A stretch of DNA of 64,000 bases from Eubacterium ventriosum (GCF_025150745.1 NZ_CP102282.1:507501-571500), one strand, 5' to 3'; counted from the stretch's first letter, positions 11,040 through 21,149 are shown. Notes: generated by a model from the letters alone, not told the origin. Program-made: numbers and translations.

Positions 11040-11294
11040 ATGAAGGTTTTTAATAATATTGTAAAAGGGTTTGGAAAGGCACTGAATTTTATTTTAATTG
11101 GAATGGTAAAGTTTTACAGAATCTTTCTTTCACCTTTAAAGGGACAGCCCTGTTGCAGATATATACCTACATGTTCACAATATGCGTTGGAAGCTTTACA
11201 GAAATATGGGCCCTTAAAAGGTTCTTATCTTGCAATAAGAAGAATTTTAAGGTGTAATCACTTTCACAAAGGTGGTTATGATCCCGTCCCTTAA
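11040..11294 (+). CDS. yidD: Membrane protein insertion efficiency factor YidD
   Basis: About 84 aa from the chosen ATG at 11040 (MKVFNNIVKGF); two in-frame GTG codons at 11028 and 11031 are alternatives. The family core is clear: YRIFLSPLKGQPCCRYIPTCSQYALEAL and IRRILRCNHFHKGGYDPVP. The conserved cysteines are CC, C and C. An amphipathic membrane-associated protein that helps YidC/Sec insert membrane proteins. It sits 10 nt before yidC in the usual operon position. Confidence 0.93.
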   Translation: MKVFNNIVKGFGKALNFILIGMVKFYRIFLSPLKGQPCCRYIPTCSQYALEALQKYGPLKGSYLAIRRILRCNHFHKGGYDPVP

Positions 11295-11304
11295 GGAGGA
11301 CTAA

Positions 11305-12558
11305 GTGGAAAATTTTATATTAGCAACACAGACAGGTGGAATTTTAGGACCATTTGCATGGATTTTAGGTAAAATCTTAGAATTTATTTATGATGGTTTT
11401 GCTGCACTTGGAATATACAACATTGGTTTCTGTATTATCCTTTTTACTATTGTAGTAAGAATGTTAATGCTTCCAATGACTATTAAACAGCAGAAGTTCA
11501 CAAAACTTAATGCTGCAATGAACCCTGAAATTCAGGAGATTCAGAAGAAGTATAAGGACAAGAAAAATCAGCAGTCACAGTTGGCAATGCAGGAAGAAAT
11601 TAAGTCTGTATATGATAAGTATGGTACATCTCCTACAGGTAGTTGTTTACAGCTTATTATTCAGATGCCTATCTTATTTGCTTTGTACAGAGTAATTATG
11701 AATGTACCTGCATATGTTAAGCCTGTTAAAGAATTATATTTAAATGTTCTTTATGGATTAGATTTAAGTCAGATGAAAGAGTTTTTCGGTTTAAACAAGC
11801 TTGCAAAGAATCTTTCAACAGCAGATTTAAACAGTTGTATTGATGCAATGTCAGGTTATACTCGTGGAAACAGCAGTATAAAATTACAGAGTGGCATTAA
11901 GTTACAGGATATTCTTAATGTATCAGATAAGGCAGTAGCATCAAAAATCGAACAGTTTAACAACTTTTTCGGATTAAACCTTAGTATGTCACCTAGCACA
12001 ATGTTTAATGCAGGAATGGTAACCATAGTAGTTGCATTAATTATTCCTATTTTGGCAGGTTTATTCCAGTTATTAAGTGTTCAGTTAACAACAAAAATTA
12101 ACTCAGCAGCTAGTTCAGCAAACATGGCTGACAATCCTATGGCAGGTTCAATGAAAGCAATGAACATTATGATGCCACTTATGTCAGTATATATGTGTTG
12201 GATTTTATCAGCAGGTATCGGTTTGTACTGGATGGCAGGTTCGCTGGTTATGATTTTACAGCAGATATTTATTAATCTTGTTCTTAAGAATGAAGACATA
12301 GATGAAATCATCGAAAAGAACAAAGATAAGGCTGCAGCAAAGGCAGCTAAGAGAAAAGAAAAAGAAGGTATTTATAGAGAAAAAGTTCTTGAGGCATCAA
12401 AAGTTAATGCTAAGAATATATCTTCAAACTCAGGTATGAGTGCTGCTGAAAAAGAAGAAAAAATCAGAAAAGCTAAAGAAGCAATGAGCAAGAAAGAAGG
12501 TTCACTTGCATCAAAGGTTAATATGGTTAGTGAATTTAACAAACGTAATGAAAAATAA
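11305..12558 (+). CDS. yidC: Membrane protein insertase YidC/OxaA
   Basis: 417 aa, longer than typical Gram-positive YidC. The extra length is a central loop (about residues 140-215) and a basic, Ala/Lys-rich C-terminal tail. The insertase core is seen in FCIILFTIVVRMLMLPMT, where the hydrophilic-groove Arg sits in the first core helix, and LQLIIQMPILFALYRVI. Later helices carry GLYWMAGSLVMILQQ. The start is GTG at 11305 after AAGGAGGA. No lipobox is seen at the N-terminus, unlike SpoIIIJ of Bacillus. Confidence 0.95.
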   Translation: MENFILATQTGGILGPFAWILGKILEFIYDGFAALGIYNIGFCIILFTIVVRMLMLPMTIKQQKFTKLNAAMNPEIQEIQKKYKDKKNQQSQLAMQEEIKSVYDKYGTSPTGSCLQLIIQMPILFALYRVIMNVPAYVKPVKELYLNVLYGLDLSQMKEFFGLNKLAKNLSTADLNSCIDAMSGYTRGNSSIKLQSGIKLQDILNVSDKAVASKIEQFNNFFGLNLSMSPSTMFNAGMVTIVVALIIPILAGLFQLLSVQLTTKINSAASSANMADNPMAGSMKAMNIMMPLMSVYMCWILSAGIGLYWMAGSLVMILQQIFINLVLKNEDIDEIIEKNKDKAAAKAAKRKEKEGIYREKVLEASKVNAKNISSNSGMSAAEKEEKIRKAKEAMSKKEGSLASKVNMVSEFNKRNEK

Positions 12559-12577
12559 TAAAGATTGAGGCAAAATT

Positions 12578-13216
12578 ATGGAATTCAAAGAATATAAAGG
12601 TAAAAATGTTGATGAAGCCATAACTAATGCATGTATCGACCTTGGTATTGAGGCTGCAAAATTAGAATATGAAGTAATTGAAAAAGGTTCAAATGGATTC
12701 TTAGGAATCGGTAGCAAACCTGCAATTATTAAGGCTAAGAAAAATCAGTCTGTAGAAGATATTGCAAGAGAATTTTTAAACAAAGTATTCACAGCAATGG
12801 AACTTACAGTTAAGATTGATATTAAAATTGTTGAAAATGAAAAAGAAAACATTGTCAACATTAATATTATTGGAGAAGACATGGGAATACTTATTGGAAA
12901 GAGAGGACAGACTCTTGATTCATTACAGTATCTTGTAAGTCTTGTAATCAACAAAGAATGTGAAAAGTTTAATAGAGTTAAACTTGACACAGAAAACTAC
13001 AGAGAACGTAGAAAAGCTACACTTGAAAATCTTGCACGTAATATCTCTTTAAAGGTTAAGAGAATTAAAAAACCGGTAGCTCTTGAGCCAATGAATCCTT
13101 ATGAAAGAAGAATTATTCATTCAGCTCTTCAGAACGATAAGTTCTGTACAACAAAGAGTGAAGGTGATGAACCATACAGACATGTTGTAGTTATGTTAAA
13201 GAAAGATGCCAGATAA
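12578..13216 (+). CDS. jag: RNA-binding protein Jag/KhpB
   Basis: 212 aa with three domains in order. Jag-N at 1-50 includes EKGSNGFLGIGSKPA. The KH domain has ILIGKRGQTLDSLQYL. The R3H domain at about 140-210 includes RERRKATLENLA. It is usually paired with yidC and binds RNA with KhpA, influencing cell-division and envelope genes. ATG at 12578 follows GAGG. A strong terminator ends the operon 16 nt downstream. Confidence 0.95.
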   Translation: MEFKEYKGKNVDEAITNACIDLGIEAAKLEYEVIEKGSNGFLGIGSKPAIIKAKKNQSVEDIAREFLNKVFTAMELTVKIDIKIVENEKENIVNINIIGEDMGILIGKRGQTLDSLQYLVSLVINKECEKFNRVKLDTENYRERRKATLENLARNISLKVKRIKKPVALEPMNPYERRIIHSALQNDKFCTTKSEGDEPYRHVVVMLKKDAR

Positions 13217-13231
13217 TTAAAGTATCTTATT

Positions 13232-13270
13232 AAAGACTCAGGGAAAAAATGCCCTGAGTCTTATTTTTTG
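13232..13270 (+). terminator. Rho-independent terminator of the rpmH-jag operon
   Basis: A perfect 11-bp stem (AAGACTCAGGG at 13233-13243 with 13252-13262) and an 8-nt A-rich loop are followed by ATTTTTT. Confidence 0.92.
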
Positions 13271-13408
13271 GCAGGATTGTGTAAACACGTAACAATCCGT
13301 GCAAATAAGATTTTTTTCTTTATAAAAAAGATGTTGTGTGCTATACTAGTTTAGATATATTAAGGTGGATTTTTATGTTTATTTGAAGAATAAACAGATT
13401 GGAGTTAT

Positions 13409-14788
13409 ATGAAAATTACGGATACAATAGCTGCTATTTCATCAGCGGCAGGTAATTCAGGAATAGGAATAATAAGAGTAAGTGGCGATGAAGCGATAGA
13501 AGTGGTAGATAAGATTTTCAGACCAGCTAACAAAAATAAAAAATTAGCAAATGTTGAAAGTCATACTGTTCATTATGGACATATAATGGATGGTGATAAA
13601 ACATTAGACCAGGTTCTTGTTATTGTAATGAAAAATCCACATTCTTATACAGGAGAAGATACAGTTGAAATTGATTGTCATGGAGGTATGCTAATACTTA
13701 AAAAAGTATTGGATTTAGTTTTGAAAAACGGTGCAAGAACTGCAGAGCCGGGAGAATTTACAAAGAGAGCTTTCTTAAATGGAAGAATAGATTTGTCTCA
13801 GGCTGAGGCGGTAATGGATTTGATTAATTCAAAGAATGATTTTGCACTTAACAGCTCAATTGAACAGCTTAAAGGTGGAGTTTCGGATGCAATCAAGGAT
13901 ATTAGGAAAGATATAATTTATCATATTGCATTTATTGAGTCAGCATTAGATGATCCTGAACATATAAGTTTAGACGGTTATGACGAAGAAATCACAGAAA
14001 TGCTTAATGAGAATATTAATAAGATAAGCAAGCTTGTAAACTCTTTTGATAACGGTAGAATTATGAAAGAGGGCATAAAAACTGTAATTTTAGGTAAGCC
14101 AAATGCAGGAAAATCTTCACTTCTTAACTTAATGTTAGGAGAAGACAGAGCAATTGTTACGGATATTGAGGGGACAACAAGAGATACATTAGAGGAAAAT
14201 ATTAACTTTAATGGTTTAAGTCTTAAGATTATAGATACTGCAGGAATCAGAGATACAGAAGATTTGGTTGAGCGGATTGGTGTTAATAAGGCTAAAGAGA
14301 TAGCTAAAGAAGGAGATCTTATTATATACGTTGTTGACGGTTCAAGAGAGCTTGATGATAATGATAGAGAGATAATAAAGTTAATAAATGACAAGCAGGC
14401 AATAATTCTTGTTAATAAGTCTGACATGGATACTGTTATAAATATTGATGATTTAAAGAAAGATTCTAACAGAGATGTAATTCTTTTTTCTGTAAAAAAT
14501 GGAGAAGGAATGGACCAGCTTGAAGAAGAAATAAGAAATATGTTCTATTCAGGTAAGGTAACATATAACGATCAGGTTTATATAACAAACGCAAGACATA
14601 AAGAAGCGTTGGAAAATGCATTGGAAAGTTTAAAACAGGTTAAAAATTCTGTTGATGCAGGAATGCCTGAGGACTTTTATTCGATAGATTTAATGGATGC
14701 TTATACAGATTTAGGTTTAATAATTGGTGAAAGTGTTGAAGATGATCTTGTTAATGAGATTTTTTCAAAATTCTGTATGGGTAAATAA
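13409..14788 (+). CDS. mnmE: tRNA modification GTPase MnmE
   Basis: 459 aa. The N-terminal tetrahydrofolate-binding domain (IAAISSAAGNSGIGIIRVSG ... TGEDTVEIDCHGG) is followed by a helical domain. The inserted G domain has GKPNAGKSSLLN, the DTAGIRDTED switch and NKSD. The C-terminus FCMGK carries the conserved cysteine. With MnmG it makes 5-carboxymethylaminomethyl-uridine at tRNA wobble positions. The only ATG near the start is 13409 after TTGGAG. Confidence 0.98.
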   Translation: MKITDTIAAISSAAGNSGIGIIRVSGDEAIEVVDKIFRPANKNKKLANVESHTVHYGHIMDGDKTLDQVLVIVMKNPHSYTGEDTVEIDCHGGMLILKKVLDLVLKNGARTAEPGEFTKRAFLNGRIDLSQAEAVMDLINSKNDFALNSSIEQLKGGVSDAIKDIRKDIIYHIAFIESALDDPEHISLDGYDEEITEMLNENINKISKLVNSFDNGRIMKEGIKTVILGKPNAGKSSLLNLMLGEDRAIVTDIEGTTRDTLEENINFNGLSLKIIDTAGIRDTEDLVERIGVNKAKEIAKEGDLIIYVVDGSRELDDNDREIIKLINDKQAIILVNKSDMDTVINIDDLKKDSNRDVILFSVKNGEGMDQLEEEIRNMFYSGKVTYNDQVYITNARHKEALENALESLKQVKNSVDAGMPEDFYSIDLMDAYTDLGLIIGESVEDDLVNEIFSKFCMGK

Positions 14789-14816
14789 TTTACTTAGTGG
14801 CTTTTAGGAGGCAGAG

Positions 14817-16697
14817 ATGGCTAATTTAGTTGAAAATTACGATGTAGTAATAGTTGGAGCAGGACATGCAGGTTGTGAAGCAGCACTTGCTTCAGCACGT
14901 TTAGGATTAAATACAATAGTTTTTACTGTAAGTGTGGATAGCATTGCGTTAATGCCATGTAATCCTAACATTGGTGGTACATCAAAGGGACATTTAGTAA
15001 GAGAATTAGATGCTTTAGGCGGAGAAATGGGAAAAAATATTGATAAAACATTTATTCAGTCAAAAATGCTCAACAAATCTAAAGGTCCGGCAGTTCATTC
15101 TTTGCGTGCTCAGGCTGACAAGCAGGATTATACACGTGAAATGCGTAAAACATTAGAAAACACTGAAAATCTTACAATAAGACAAGCGGAAGTTGCAAAA
15201 CTTTTGGTTGAAGATGGCGTTATAAAAGGTGTTGAAACTGTTTCAGGTGCAACATATTATGCAAAATCTGTTGTCCTTGCCACAGGAGTTTATCTAAAAG
15301 CTAAATGTATTTACGGAGATGTTTGCCAGTATACAGGCCCTAACGGACTTATGGCTGCTAATAATTTAACAGCATCTTTAATAGAAAACGGAATAAAGGT
15401 TAGAAGATTTAAAACAGGGACACCTGCAAGAGTAGATAAAAAATCAATTGATTTTTCTAAGATGGAAGAACAGTTTGGTGACGAAAGAGTAGTACCTTTT
15501 TCTTTTTCAACTGATCCTGAAAGTGTGCAGAAAGACCAGATTTCATGTTGGTTAACTTATACTAATGAGAAAACACATGAAATAATCAGAGAAAATATTA
15601 ACAGATCACCATTATTTTCAGGAATGATTGAAGGAACAGGACCAAGATATTGTCCTTCTATTGAAGATAAGGTGGTTAAGTTTGCAGATAAGAACCGTCA
15701 TCAGGTATTTATAGAGCCGGAAGGTTTGTTTACAAATGAAATGTATCTTGGTGGAATGTCATCATCATTACCTGAAGATGTTCAGTATGCAATGTATAAA
15801 ACAGTTCCCGGACTTGAAAATGTAAAAATAGTACGTAATGCTTATGCAATTGAATATGATTGTATTGAATACGGACAGCTTTTGCCTAACTTGGAGTTTA
15901 AAAAGATTAAAGGATTGTTCAGTGCAGGACAGTTTAACGGAAGTTCAGGTTATGAAGAAGCTGCAGCTCAGGGAATTATTGCTGGAATAAATGCAGCAAG
16001 ATATGTTCAAAATAAGGAATCAATTGTTTTAGACCGTTCACAGGCATACATTGGAGTGCTTATTGATGATCTTGTAACTAAGGAAAGTCATGAACCATAT
16101 AGAATGATGACATCAAGAGCCGAATATAGATTGCTTCTCAGACAAGATAACGCTGACCTTAGACTAACAAAAATAGGTTACGAGGTAGGATTAGTGCCTC
16201 AGGAGCGCTATAATTATGTGTGCGAAAAAGAAAAAATGATTGAAAAAGAGATAGAACGTCTTGAAAATTATAAAGTTGGAGCAAATAAAGAGGTTCAATC
16301 AGTGTTAGAAAGCCTTGGAAGTACTACATTAAAGACTGCAACAACACTGGCTGAGTTGATTAGACGTCCTGAACTGGATTATGACAAGATTAAACCACTT
16401 GATAAGGAAAGACAGCCACTTAATTATGATGTTATCGAACAGGTTAACATAAATATTAAATATAGTGGTTATATTTCAAGACAGAAGAAGCAGGTTGAAA
16501 ACTTTAAAAAGATAGAAAACAAAAAAATACCTGAAGGTTTTGATTATACAAAGGTAAATAGCTTAAGAAAAGAAGCTGTACAGAAGCTTGAATTTTATAG
16601 ACCTATTAATATAGGTCAGGCTTCCAGAATATCAGGGGTTTCACCGGCAGATATATCAGTATTGCTTATTTATATGGAACAACATAAAAATAATTAA
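14817..16697 (+). CDS. mnmG: tRNA uridine 5-carboxymethylaminomethyl modification enzyme MnmG
   Basis: 626 aa FAD-dependent partner of MnmE. The N-terminal Rossmann motif is [17 protein letters not shown]. Family signatures are [34 protein letters not shown] and [21 protein letters not shown]. The C-terminal helical domain binds MnmE and tRNA. ATG at 14817 follows AGGAGG. It is co-transcribed with mnmE (28 nt gap). Confidence 0.98.
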   Translation: MANLVENYDVVIVGAGHAGCEAALASARLGLNTIVFTVSVDSIALMPCNPNIGGTSKGHLVRELDALGGEMGKNIDKTFIQSKMLNKSKGPAVHSLRAQADKQDYTREMRKTLENTENLTIRQAEVAKLLVEDGVIKGVETVSGATYYAKSVVLATGVYLKAKCIYGDVCQYTGPNGLMAANNLTASLIENGIKVRRFKTGTPARVDKKSIDFSKMEEQFGDERVVPFSFSTDPESVQKDQISCWLTYTNEKTHEIIRENINRSPLFSGMIEGTGPRYCPSIEDKVVKFADKNRHQVFIEPEGLFTNEMYLGGMSSSLPEDVQYAMYKTVPGLENVKIVRNAYAIEYDCIEYGQLLPNLEFKKIKGLFSAGQFNGSSGYEEAAAQGIIAGINAARYVQNKESIVLDRSQAYIGVLIDDLVTKESHEPYRMMTSRAEYRLLLRQDNADLRLTKIGYEVGLVPQERYNYVCEKEKMIEKEIERLENYKVGANKEVQSVLESLGSTTLKTATTLAELIRRPELDYDKIKPLDKERQPLNYDVIEQVNINIKYSGYISRQKKQVENFKKIENKKIPEGFDYTKVNSLRKEAVQKLEFYRPINIGQASRISGVSPADISVLLIYMEQHKNN

Positions 16698-16852
16698 AAC
16701 AATATGTAACAAAAAATAACATATATTAAATAATAGATAATAAATAAGTAATAGATAGTAAATAAAGATAACAATAATTTGAGTATATAATTTGAGTAAA
16801 TAATTGTCATTGAATATTTACTTAAATTATGTAAACCAATAATAGGAGCTTT

Positions 16853-17569
16853 ATGGATAAAGAAAATTTATTAGTTAAAGGATTAAGTGAATTAGGACTG
16901 ACTATAACTGAAGAACAGATTGAAAAGTTTGATAAATATTATGAAATGTTAATTGAAACAAATAAAGTTATGAATTTAACATCAATAACAGAATATGATG
17001 AAGTTATTATCAAACATTTTATAGATAGTTTGTTAGTTGTTAATATCTTTGATATAAATCAGTCAAAAAAGATGATAGATGTTGGAACAGGGGCAGGTTT
17101 TCCAGGTATTCCAATAAAAATAATGTTTCCACACTTACAAATAACATTATTAGACTCATTAAATAAAAGATTAAAGTTTTTAAATAATGTTATTGATGAA
17201 TTAGGGCTTGAAAGTATTGAAACTGTTCATGGAAGAGCTGAGGACATAGCAAGAAAAGAAGAATTTCGTGAACAATATGACCTGTGTGTATCAAGAGCAG
17301 TTGCAAATCTTTCAACGTTAAGTGAATATTGTATTCCTTTTATAGCAAAGAATGGAAAATTTATAAGCTATAAGTCTTCTATAAGCTCAGAAGAAATACA
17401 AAATGCTAAAAGTGCAATAAAAATACTTGGCGGAGCAGTTGTAGAAGAAAAAACAGTACATTTGCCTTGCTCAGATATGGATAGAACTTTTGTAGTAGTT
17501 AATAAAACAAATAATACGGGAAAAAAATATCCAAGAAAGGCAGGAACACCTTCTAAAGAACCATTATAA
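16853..17569 (+). CDS. rsmG: 16S rRNA (guanine-N7) methyltransferase RsmG
   Basis: 238 aa with the SAM-binding motif DVGTGAGFPGIPIKI, plus DSLNKRLKFLN and VSRAVANLSTLSEY. It methylates N7 of G527 (E. coli numbering) in 16S rRNA; loss gives low-level streptomycin resistance in other bacteria. ATG at 16853 follows AGGAGC. The 155-nt upstream spacer is A/T-rich with ATAGATAATAAATAAG-like repeats and one TTATGTAAACC motif at about 16832. Confidence 0.96.
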   Translation: MDKENLLVKGLSELGLTITEEQIEKFDKYYEMLIETNKVMNLTSITEYDEVIIKHFIDSLLVVNIFDINQSKKMIDVGTGAGFPGIPIKIMFPHLQITLLDSLNKRLKFLNNVIDELGLESIETVHGRAEDIARKEEFREQYDLCVSRAVANLSTLSEYCIPFIAKNGKFISYKSSISSEEIQNAKSAIKILGGAVVEEKTVHLPCSDMDRTFVVVNKTNNTGKKYPRKAGTPSKEPL

Positions 17570-17580
17570 GTAGACAACAA

Positions 17581-17925
17581 ATGGAGAAAAAAATGATTGA
17601 AAAGTATTTAATTGAAAGAAAAGATATTGTTTCAAAGCAAATAGAAAAAATAAATTTAAAAATAGAACATAATAGCAATGTTGTGGAAGAAAACACCAAA
17701 AAAATTAAAGAACTTGAATATATAGACGATGAAGCAGCCAATATTTTCTCTGTAAAAGTTAGAAAAGAAGAATTTTATAAACAAAAAGAAGCTTCTAGTC
17801 TAAAAGAACAGTCAAATTCAATAAAAGAACAAAATACATTATTGAAAGATAATGTAAAAGAACTAAAAAAAGAACTTAATAAGATAAACAAAGCTTTGGA
17901 AGAATACAAAAAGCTTAAAAAGTAA
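17581..17925 (+). CDS. Coiled-coil protein of unknown function
   Basis: 114 aa, very rich in Lys/Glu/Asn and predicted almost entirely helical with heptad-like spacing (IEKINLKIEHNSNVVEEN ... LKELKKELNKINKALEEY). No signal peptide or membrane segment. It starts 12 nt after rsmG and ends right before the first parS palindrome, in the slot where bacilli carry noc. It lacks the ParB/Noc motifs, so it is not Noc. Start choices are ATG at 17581 or 17593. Function is unknown. Confidence 0.65.
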   Translation: MEKKMIEKYLIERKDIVSKQIEKINLKIEHNSNVVEENTKKIKELEYIDDEAANIFSVKVRKEEFYKQKEASSLKEQSNSIKEQNTLLKDNVKELKKELNKINKALEEYKKLKK

Positions 17926-17936
17926 TCAAAAAAGGA

Positions 17937-17952
17937 TGTTTCACGTGAAACA
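17937..17952. other. parS: parS site 1, inside a 38-bp perfect palindrome
   Basis: TGTTTCACGTGAAACA, a perfect match to the ParB-binding consensus. The symmetry extends to 17926-17963 (19 bp per arm, ending in a T6 run). The element can therefore also fold as a terminator hairpin at the end of the rsmG operon. Confidence 0.95.
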
Positions 17953-18107
17953 TCCTTTTTTGATACCTAAATATGTGAATAAGATGGATGAATAAGAGAA
18001 AAGTCTAATATTAAAAAATAAAAAAAGTATTGTTTATATACATTTATGAAAAAAGTTGAAATAATAGTTTAAACATACAATTAATCGAATTTGTTCTGAT
18101 ATTATGA

Positions 18108-18123
18108 TGTTTCACGTGAAACA
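18108..18123. other. parS: parS site 2
   Basis: TGTTTCACGTGAAACA, perfect consensus. Flanking symmetry extends over 18099-18132 (34 bp). 171 nt from site 1. Confidence 0.95.
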
Positions 18124-18222
18124 TCATAATATATTGTAAAATTATTTGAAATATTTGCAATATATAATAAAAAATGACGAGTTTTTCTAATGTATTATAA
18201 GATAAAAGTTAATTATAAGTAA

Positions 18223-18238
18223 TGTTTCACGTGAAACA
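18223..18238. other. parS: parS site 3
   Basis: TGTTTCACGTGAAACA, perfect consensus, 115 nt from site 2. The surrounding sequence is gene-free, A/T-rich DNA. Confidence 0.95.
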
Positions 18239-18339
18239 TTCAAATATGCACTGAAAATCTATTATAAATAATAATGTATACAAAGATGAAATATAATAAA
18301 CTGCAAAATGTGTAAATACATACGAAAAATAAAAAGTAA

Positions 18340-18355
18340 TGTTTCACGTGAAACA
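18340..18355. other. parS: parS site 4
   Basis: TGTTTCACGTGAAACA, perfect consensus, 117 nt from site 3 and 160 nt before parA. The four sites plus spacers fill the 590-nt gap 17926-18514, which shows no other gene. Confidence 0.95.
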
Positions 18356-18514
18356 TTAGACTATATCATATAGAAATCTAGCTATTATTGTGGTAAAATA
18401 TAAAAACGGGGAAATTCTATTCAAAAGTGAAAGAATAAGCAAGAAAGGATTAAAGCAAACAGTACTTTCACTTTTTTGTTTGTAGTCTAATTTATTTTAG
18501 ATTTGGTTTAAAAA

Positions 18515-19279
18515 ATGGGAAAAATAATAGCAATAGCCAACCAAAAAGGTGGCGTAGGAAAAACAACAACAGCAATTAATTTATCTTCATGTTTAGCAGA
18601 TGCAGGTAAAAAAGTATTATTAGTAGATATAGATCCACAGGGAAATGCAACAAGTGGTGTTGGAATTATGAAACAGACGCTTGAAAACACTGTTTATGAG
18701 CTTTTTATTGGAGAATGTACATTTTCAGAGTGTTTAACAGACAGTGCAGTTGATAATTTAAATGTAATACCATCAAATGTTAACCTTTCCGGTGCTGAGA
18801 TTGACCTGATTGGCGTTGAAAATAGAGAATATATTTTGAAAAATATATTAGATACAATTAAAGATTTATATGAATACATTATTATAGACTGTCCACCATC
18901 ACTAAATGTGTTAACAGTTAATGCCATGGTAGCTGCAGATTCCGTAATTGTACCAATTCAGTGTGAATATTATGCATTGGAAGGATTATCACAGTTAATT
19001 CATACAATTAACTTAATTCAGGATAGATTAAATAAAAATCTTGAAATAGATGGTATTGTATTCACAATGTATGATTCAAGAACAAACTTATCAACAGAAG
19101 TTGTTGAAAATGTTAAAGAAAATATCCATTTACATATTTATAAGACATTAATTCCAAGAAATGTTAGATTAGCAGAGGCACCAAGCTATGGAATACCAAT
19201 TCATATGTATGATGGAAAGTCAGCAGGTGCAATTGCATACAAAAATTTGGCACAGGAAGTAATTGAAAAAAATAATTAA
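18515..19279 (+). CDS. parA: Chromosome-partitioning ATPase ParA/Soj
   Basis: 254 aa deviant-Walker ATPase: [18 protein letters not shown] at the N-terminus with the signature Lys, [14 protein letters not shown], and [15 protein letters not shown] (Walker B). It binds DNA non-specifically when ATP-bound and is stimulated by ParB at parS; in Bacillus Soj also regulates DnaA. No strong ribosome site precedes ATG 18515. A long imperfect hairpin (AAAGTGAAAG near 18424 with CTTTCACTTTTTT near 18463) in the leader might attenuate expression. Confidence 0.97.
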   Translation: MGKIIAIANQKGGVGKTTTAINLSSCLADAGKKVLLVDIDPQGNATSGVGIMKQTLENTVYELFIGECTFSECLTDSAVDNLNVIPSNVNLSGAEIDLIGVENREYILKNILDTIKDLYEYIIIDCPPSLNVLTVNAMVAADSVIVPIQCEYYALEGLSQLIHTINLIQDRLNKNLEIDGIVFTMYDSRTNLSTEVVENVKENIHLHIYKTLIPRNVRLAEAPSYGIPIHMYDGKSAGAIAYKNLAQEVIEKNN

Positions 19280-19461
19280 GATAAAAAAATACAAGTAAAA
19301 GTATTAAAATATAAAAGTACAAAAATATCTTTATTAACAAAAATACTGAAAATAATGTTAATAAACAACAATTTTTTAAAAATTTACAGTTATTTATGCT
19401 AATAAAAGTAAAATTTAAAAAAATTAATGCAAAAAAACAAATATATAACAAAAAAGTACAC

Positions 19462-19499
19462 AGATTAGTTTACATAATATTACTTATGTAAACTAATCT
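19462..19499. promoter_or_regulatory. 38-bp interrupted palindrome upstream of parB
   Basis: Two perfect 16-nt arms (19462-19477 and 19484-19499) with a 6-nt spacer. The arm core TTTACATAA/TTATGTAAA repeats the motif found four times in oriC. No U-run follows, so it is not a typical terminator. It sits about 45 nt before the parB start and could be an operator. Confidence 0.7.
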
Positions 19500-19545
19500 A
19501 AGAAATAAGATAGTAATATATAATTGTAAAAAGATTGGAGGCAGT

Positions 19546-20481
19546 ATGGCAGCTAAGAAAAAAGTGCTTGGCAGAGGATTAGATTTACTTATTCCGGAAG
19601 GAAATAATACAAAACAGAGTAAAACTGAAAAAGAAAGCAAGCCTATAATTAAAGAAGTTGTAAAAGAGGTAGTTAAGGAAGTAAAGGTTCCGGCAGAAAC
19701 TTTTCTTAAATTATCAGACATAGAACCTAATAGAGAACAGCCAAGAAAGAATTTTGACAAGGAAGCATTGGAAGAATTGGCTGATTCAATTAAGCAGTAT
19801 GGTTTAATTCAACCTATTGTTGTACAAAAAAAGGATGATTATTATGAAATAATTGCAGGTGAACGCAGATGGCGTGCAGCAAAAATAGCAAAATTAAAGG
19901 AAGTTCCTGTAATTATAAAGGAATATTCTCCACAGGAAGTCATGGAAATAGCTTTAATTGAAAATATTCAGAGACGTGACCTTAATCCGATAGAAGAAGC
20001 ATTGGCTTACAAGAGTCTTATTGATGAATATAATTTGAAGCAGGAAGAAGTGGCTGACAGAGTTTCTAAGTCAAGAACAGCGGTTACAAACTCTATGAGA
20101 CTATTAAAACTAGCTGAACAGGTTCAGACTATGCTTATAAACGAAGAACTGTCAATGGGACATGCCAGAGCTTTGCTTTCAATTGAAAAAGAAGAAGTTC
20201 AGGTTGAGACAGCAAAGGCAATAGTGGAAAGAAAGTTAAGCGTAAGAGAAACAGAAAAATTAGTGAAAGCTATTTTGAATCCAAAACAGGCAAAACTTCC
20301 AATTCCATCAACAAATGATGTTGTTTATGAAAAATTATCAGATAAATTAAAGGAAATTATGGGAACAAAGGTTAACATAAATCATAAAAAAGGCGGAAAA
20401 GGTAAAATTGAGATAGAATATTACTCTCAGGATGAGCTTGAACGACTTTTGGAATTATTTGATAGTATACAAAATCAATAA
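19546..20481 (+). CDS. parB: Chromosome-partitioning protein ParB/Spo0J
   Basis: 311 aa. The N-terminal Lys-rich segment precedes the CTPase/ParB core with IEPNREQPRKNFD (box I region) and AGERRWRAAK (box II). A helix-turn-helix follows (KQEEVADRVSKSRTAVTNS), then a C-terminal dimer domain. It loads at parS and spreads as a CTP-dependent clamp. ATG 19546 follows TTGGAGG. The 266-nt gap after parA suggests its own promoter. Confidence 0.97.
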   Translation: MAAKKKVLGRGLDLLIPEGNNTKQSKTEKESKPIIKEVVKEVVKEVKVPAETFLKLSDIEPNREQPRKNFDKEALEELADSIKQYGLIQPIVVQKKDDYYEIIAGERRWRAAKIAKLKEVPVIIKEYSPQEVMEIALIENIQRRDLNPIEEALAYKSLIDEYNLKQEEVADRVSKSRTAVTNSMRLLKLAEQVQTMLINEELSMGHARALLSIEKEEVQVETAKAIVERKLSVRETEKLVKAILNPKQAKLPIPSTNDVVYEKLSDKLKEIMGTKVNINHKKGGKGKIEIEYYSQDELERLLELFDSIQNQ

Positions 20482-20609
20482 TTTAATGTAAATTATTATT
20501 GAATACATAAAAATGTAACAATATTATGTTAAACTTTTGAAAGTGATTAGAACACAACACTTTAAAATAACATTATAATAAGTATAAACAGGTGAAAAGG
20601 AGTAAGAAA

Positions 20610-21089
20610 ATGAAAGATTACATTTATATAGGAATAATTGCAGCACTATTTTTAGTATTTTTTATGTTACATATTATACAGAGCAGTAGAATATCAAAGT
20701 TAATGAAGAGATATGAAGCATTTATGGAAGGAAAAGATGCAACAAACCTTGCAGATGCCATTGAAGAAAACTTTCAGCAAATGGAAAAGTTAGAAAGCAG
20801 TTACCAGGATGCAGAAGTCAAAATGGACAAGGCATTAAGTGGAATCACATCAACATTTCATAAACTTGGTATTGTAAAATATGATGCATTTAAAGAAATG
20901 GGTGGAAATTTAAGCTTTGCATTATGCTTGTTAGATGACAATAATAACGGATTTATTTTAAACACAATGCATGGTAGAGAAAGCAGTTACACTTATATAA
21001 AAGAAATAGAAAACGGAACAGCTTATTCAACACTTGGTGAAGAAGAAAAGCAGGCATTGCAGAAAGCAATAAGTTCAGACGAAGACTAA
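20610..21089 (+). CDS. DUF4446-family membrane-anchored protein
   Basis: 159 aa from ATG 20610, which follows AAAAGGAG; a GTG at 20592 is an alternative. One N-terminal membrane helix (YIGIIAALFLVFFMLHII) is followed by a coiled-coil stretch, then the conserved region KLGIVKYDAFKEMGGNLSFALCLLDDNNNGFIL. The family sits next to parB in many Clostridia. Function is unknown. Confidence 0.85.
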   Translation: MKDYIYIGIIAALFLVFFMLHIIQSSRISKLMKRYEAFMEGKDATNLADAIEENFQQMEKLESSYQDAEVKMDKALSGITSTFHKLGIVKYDAFKEMGGNLSFALCLLDDNNNGFILNTMHGRESSYTYIKEIENGTAYSTLGEEEKQALQKAISSDED

Positions 21090-21101
21090 TAAATTAAGAA
21101 A

Positions 21102-21144
21102 AAGCAGGAGCTACTAATAATTCAGTAGCTCTTGCTTTTATTAT
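21102..21144. terminator. Bidirectional terminator between converging genes
   Basis: An imperfect stem (AGCAGGAGCTACT with AGTAGCTCTTGCT, one mismatch) is flanked by AAAAA and TTTTATTATTTTA. It sits between the plus-strand DUF4446 gene and the minus-strand kinase gene. Confidence 0.85.
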
Positions 21145-21149
21145 TTTAT

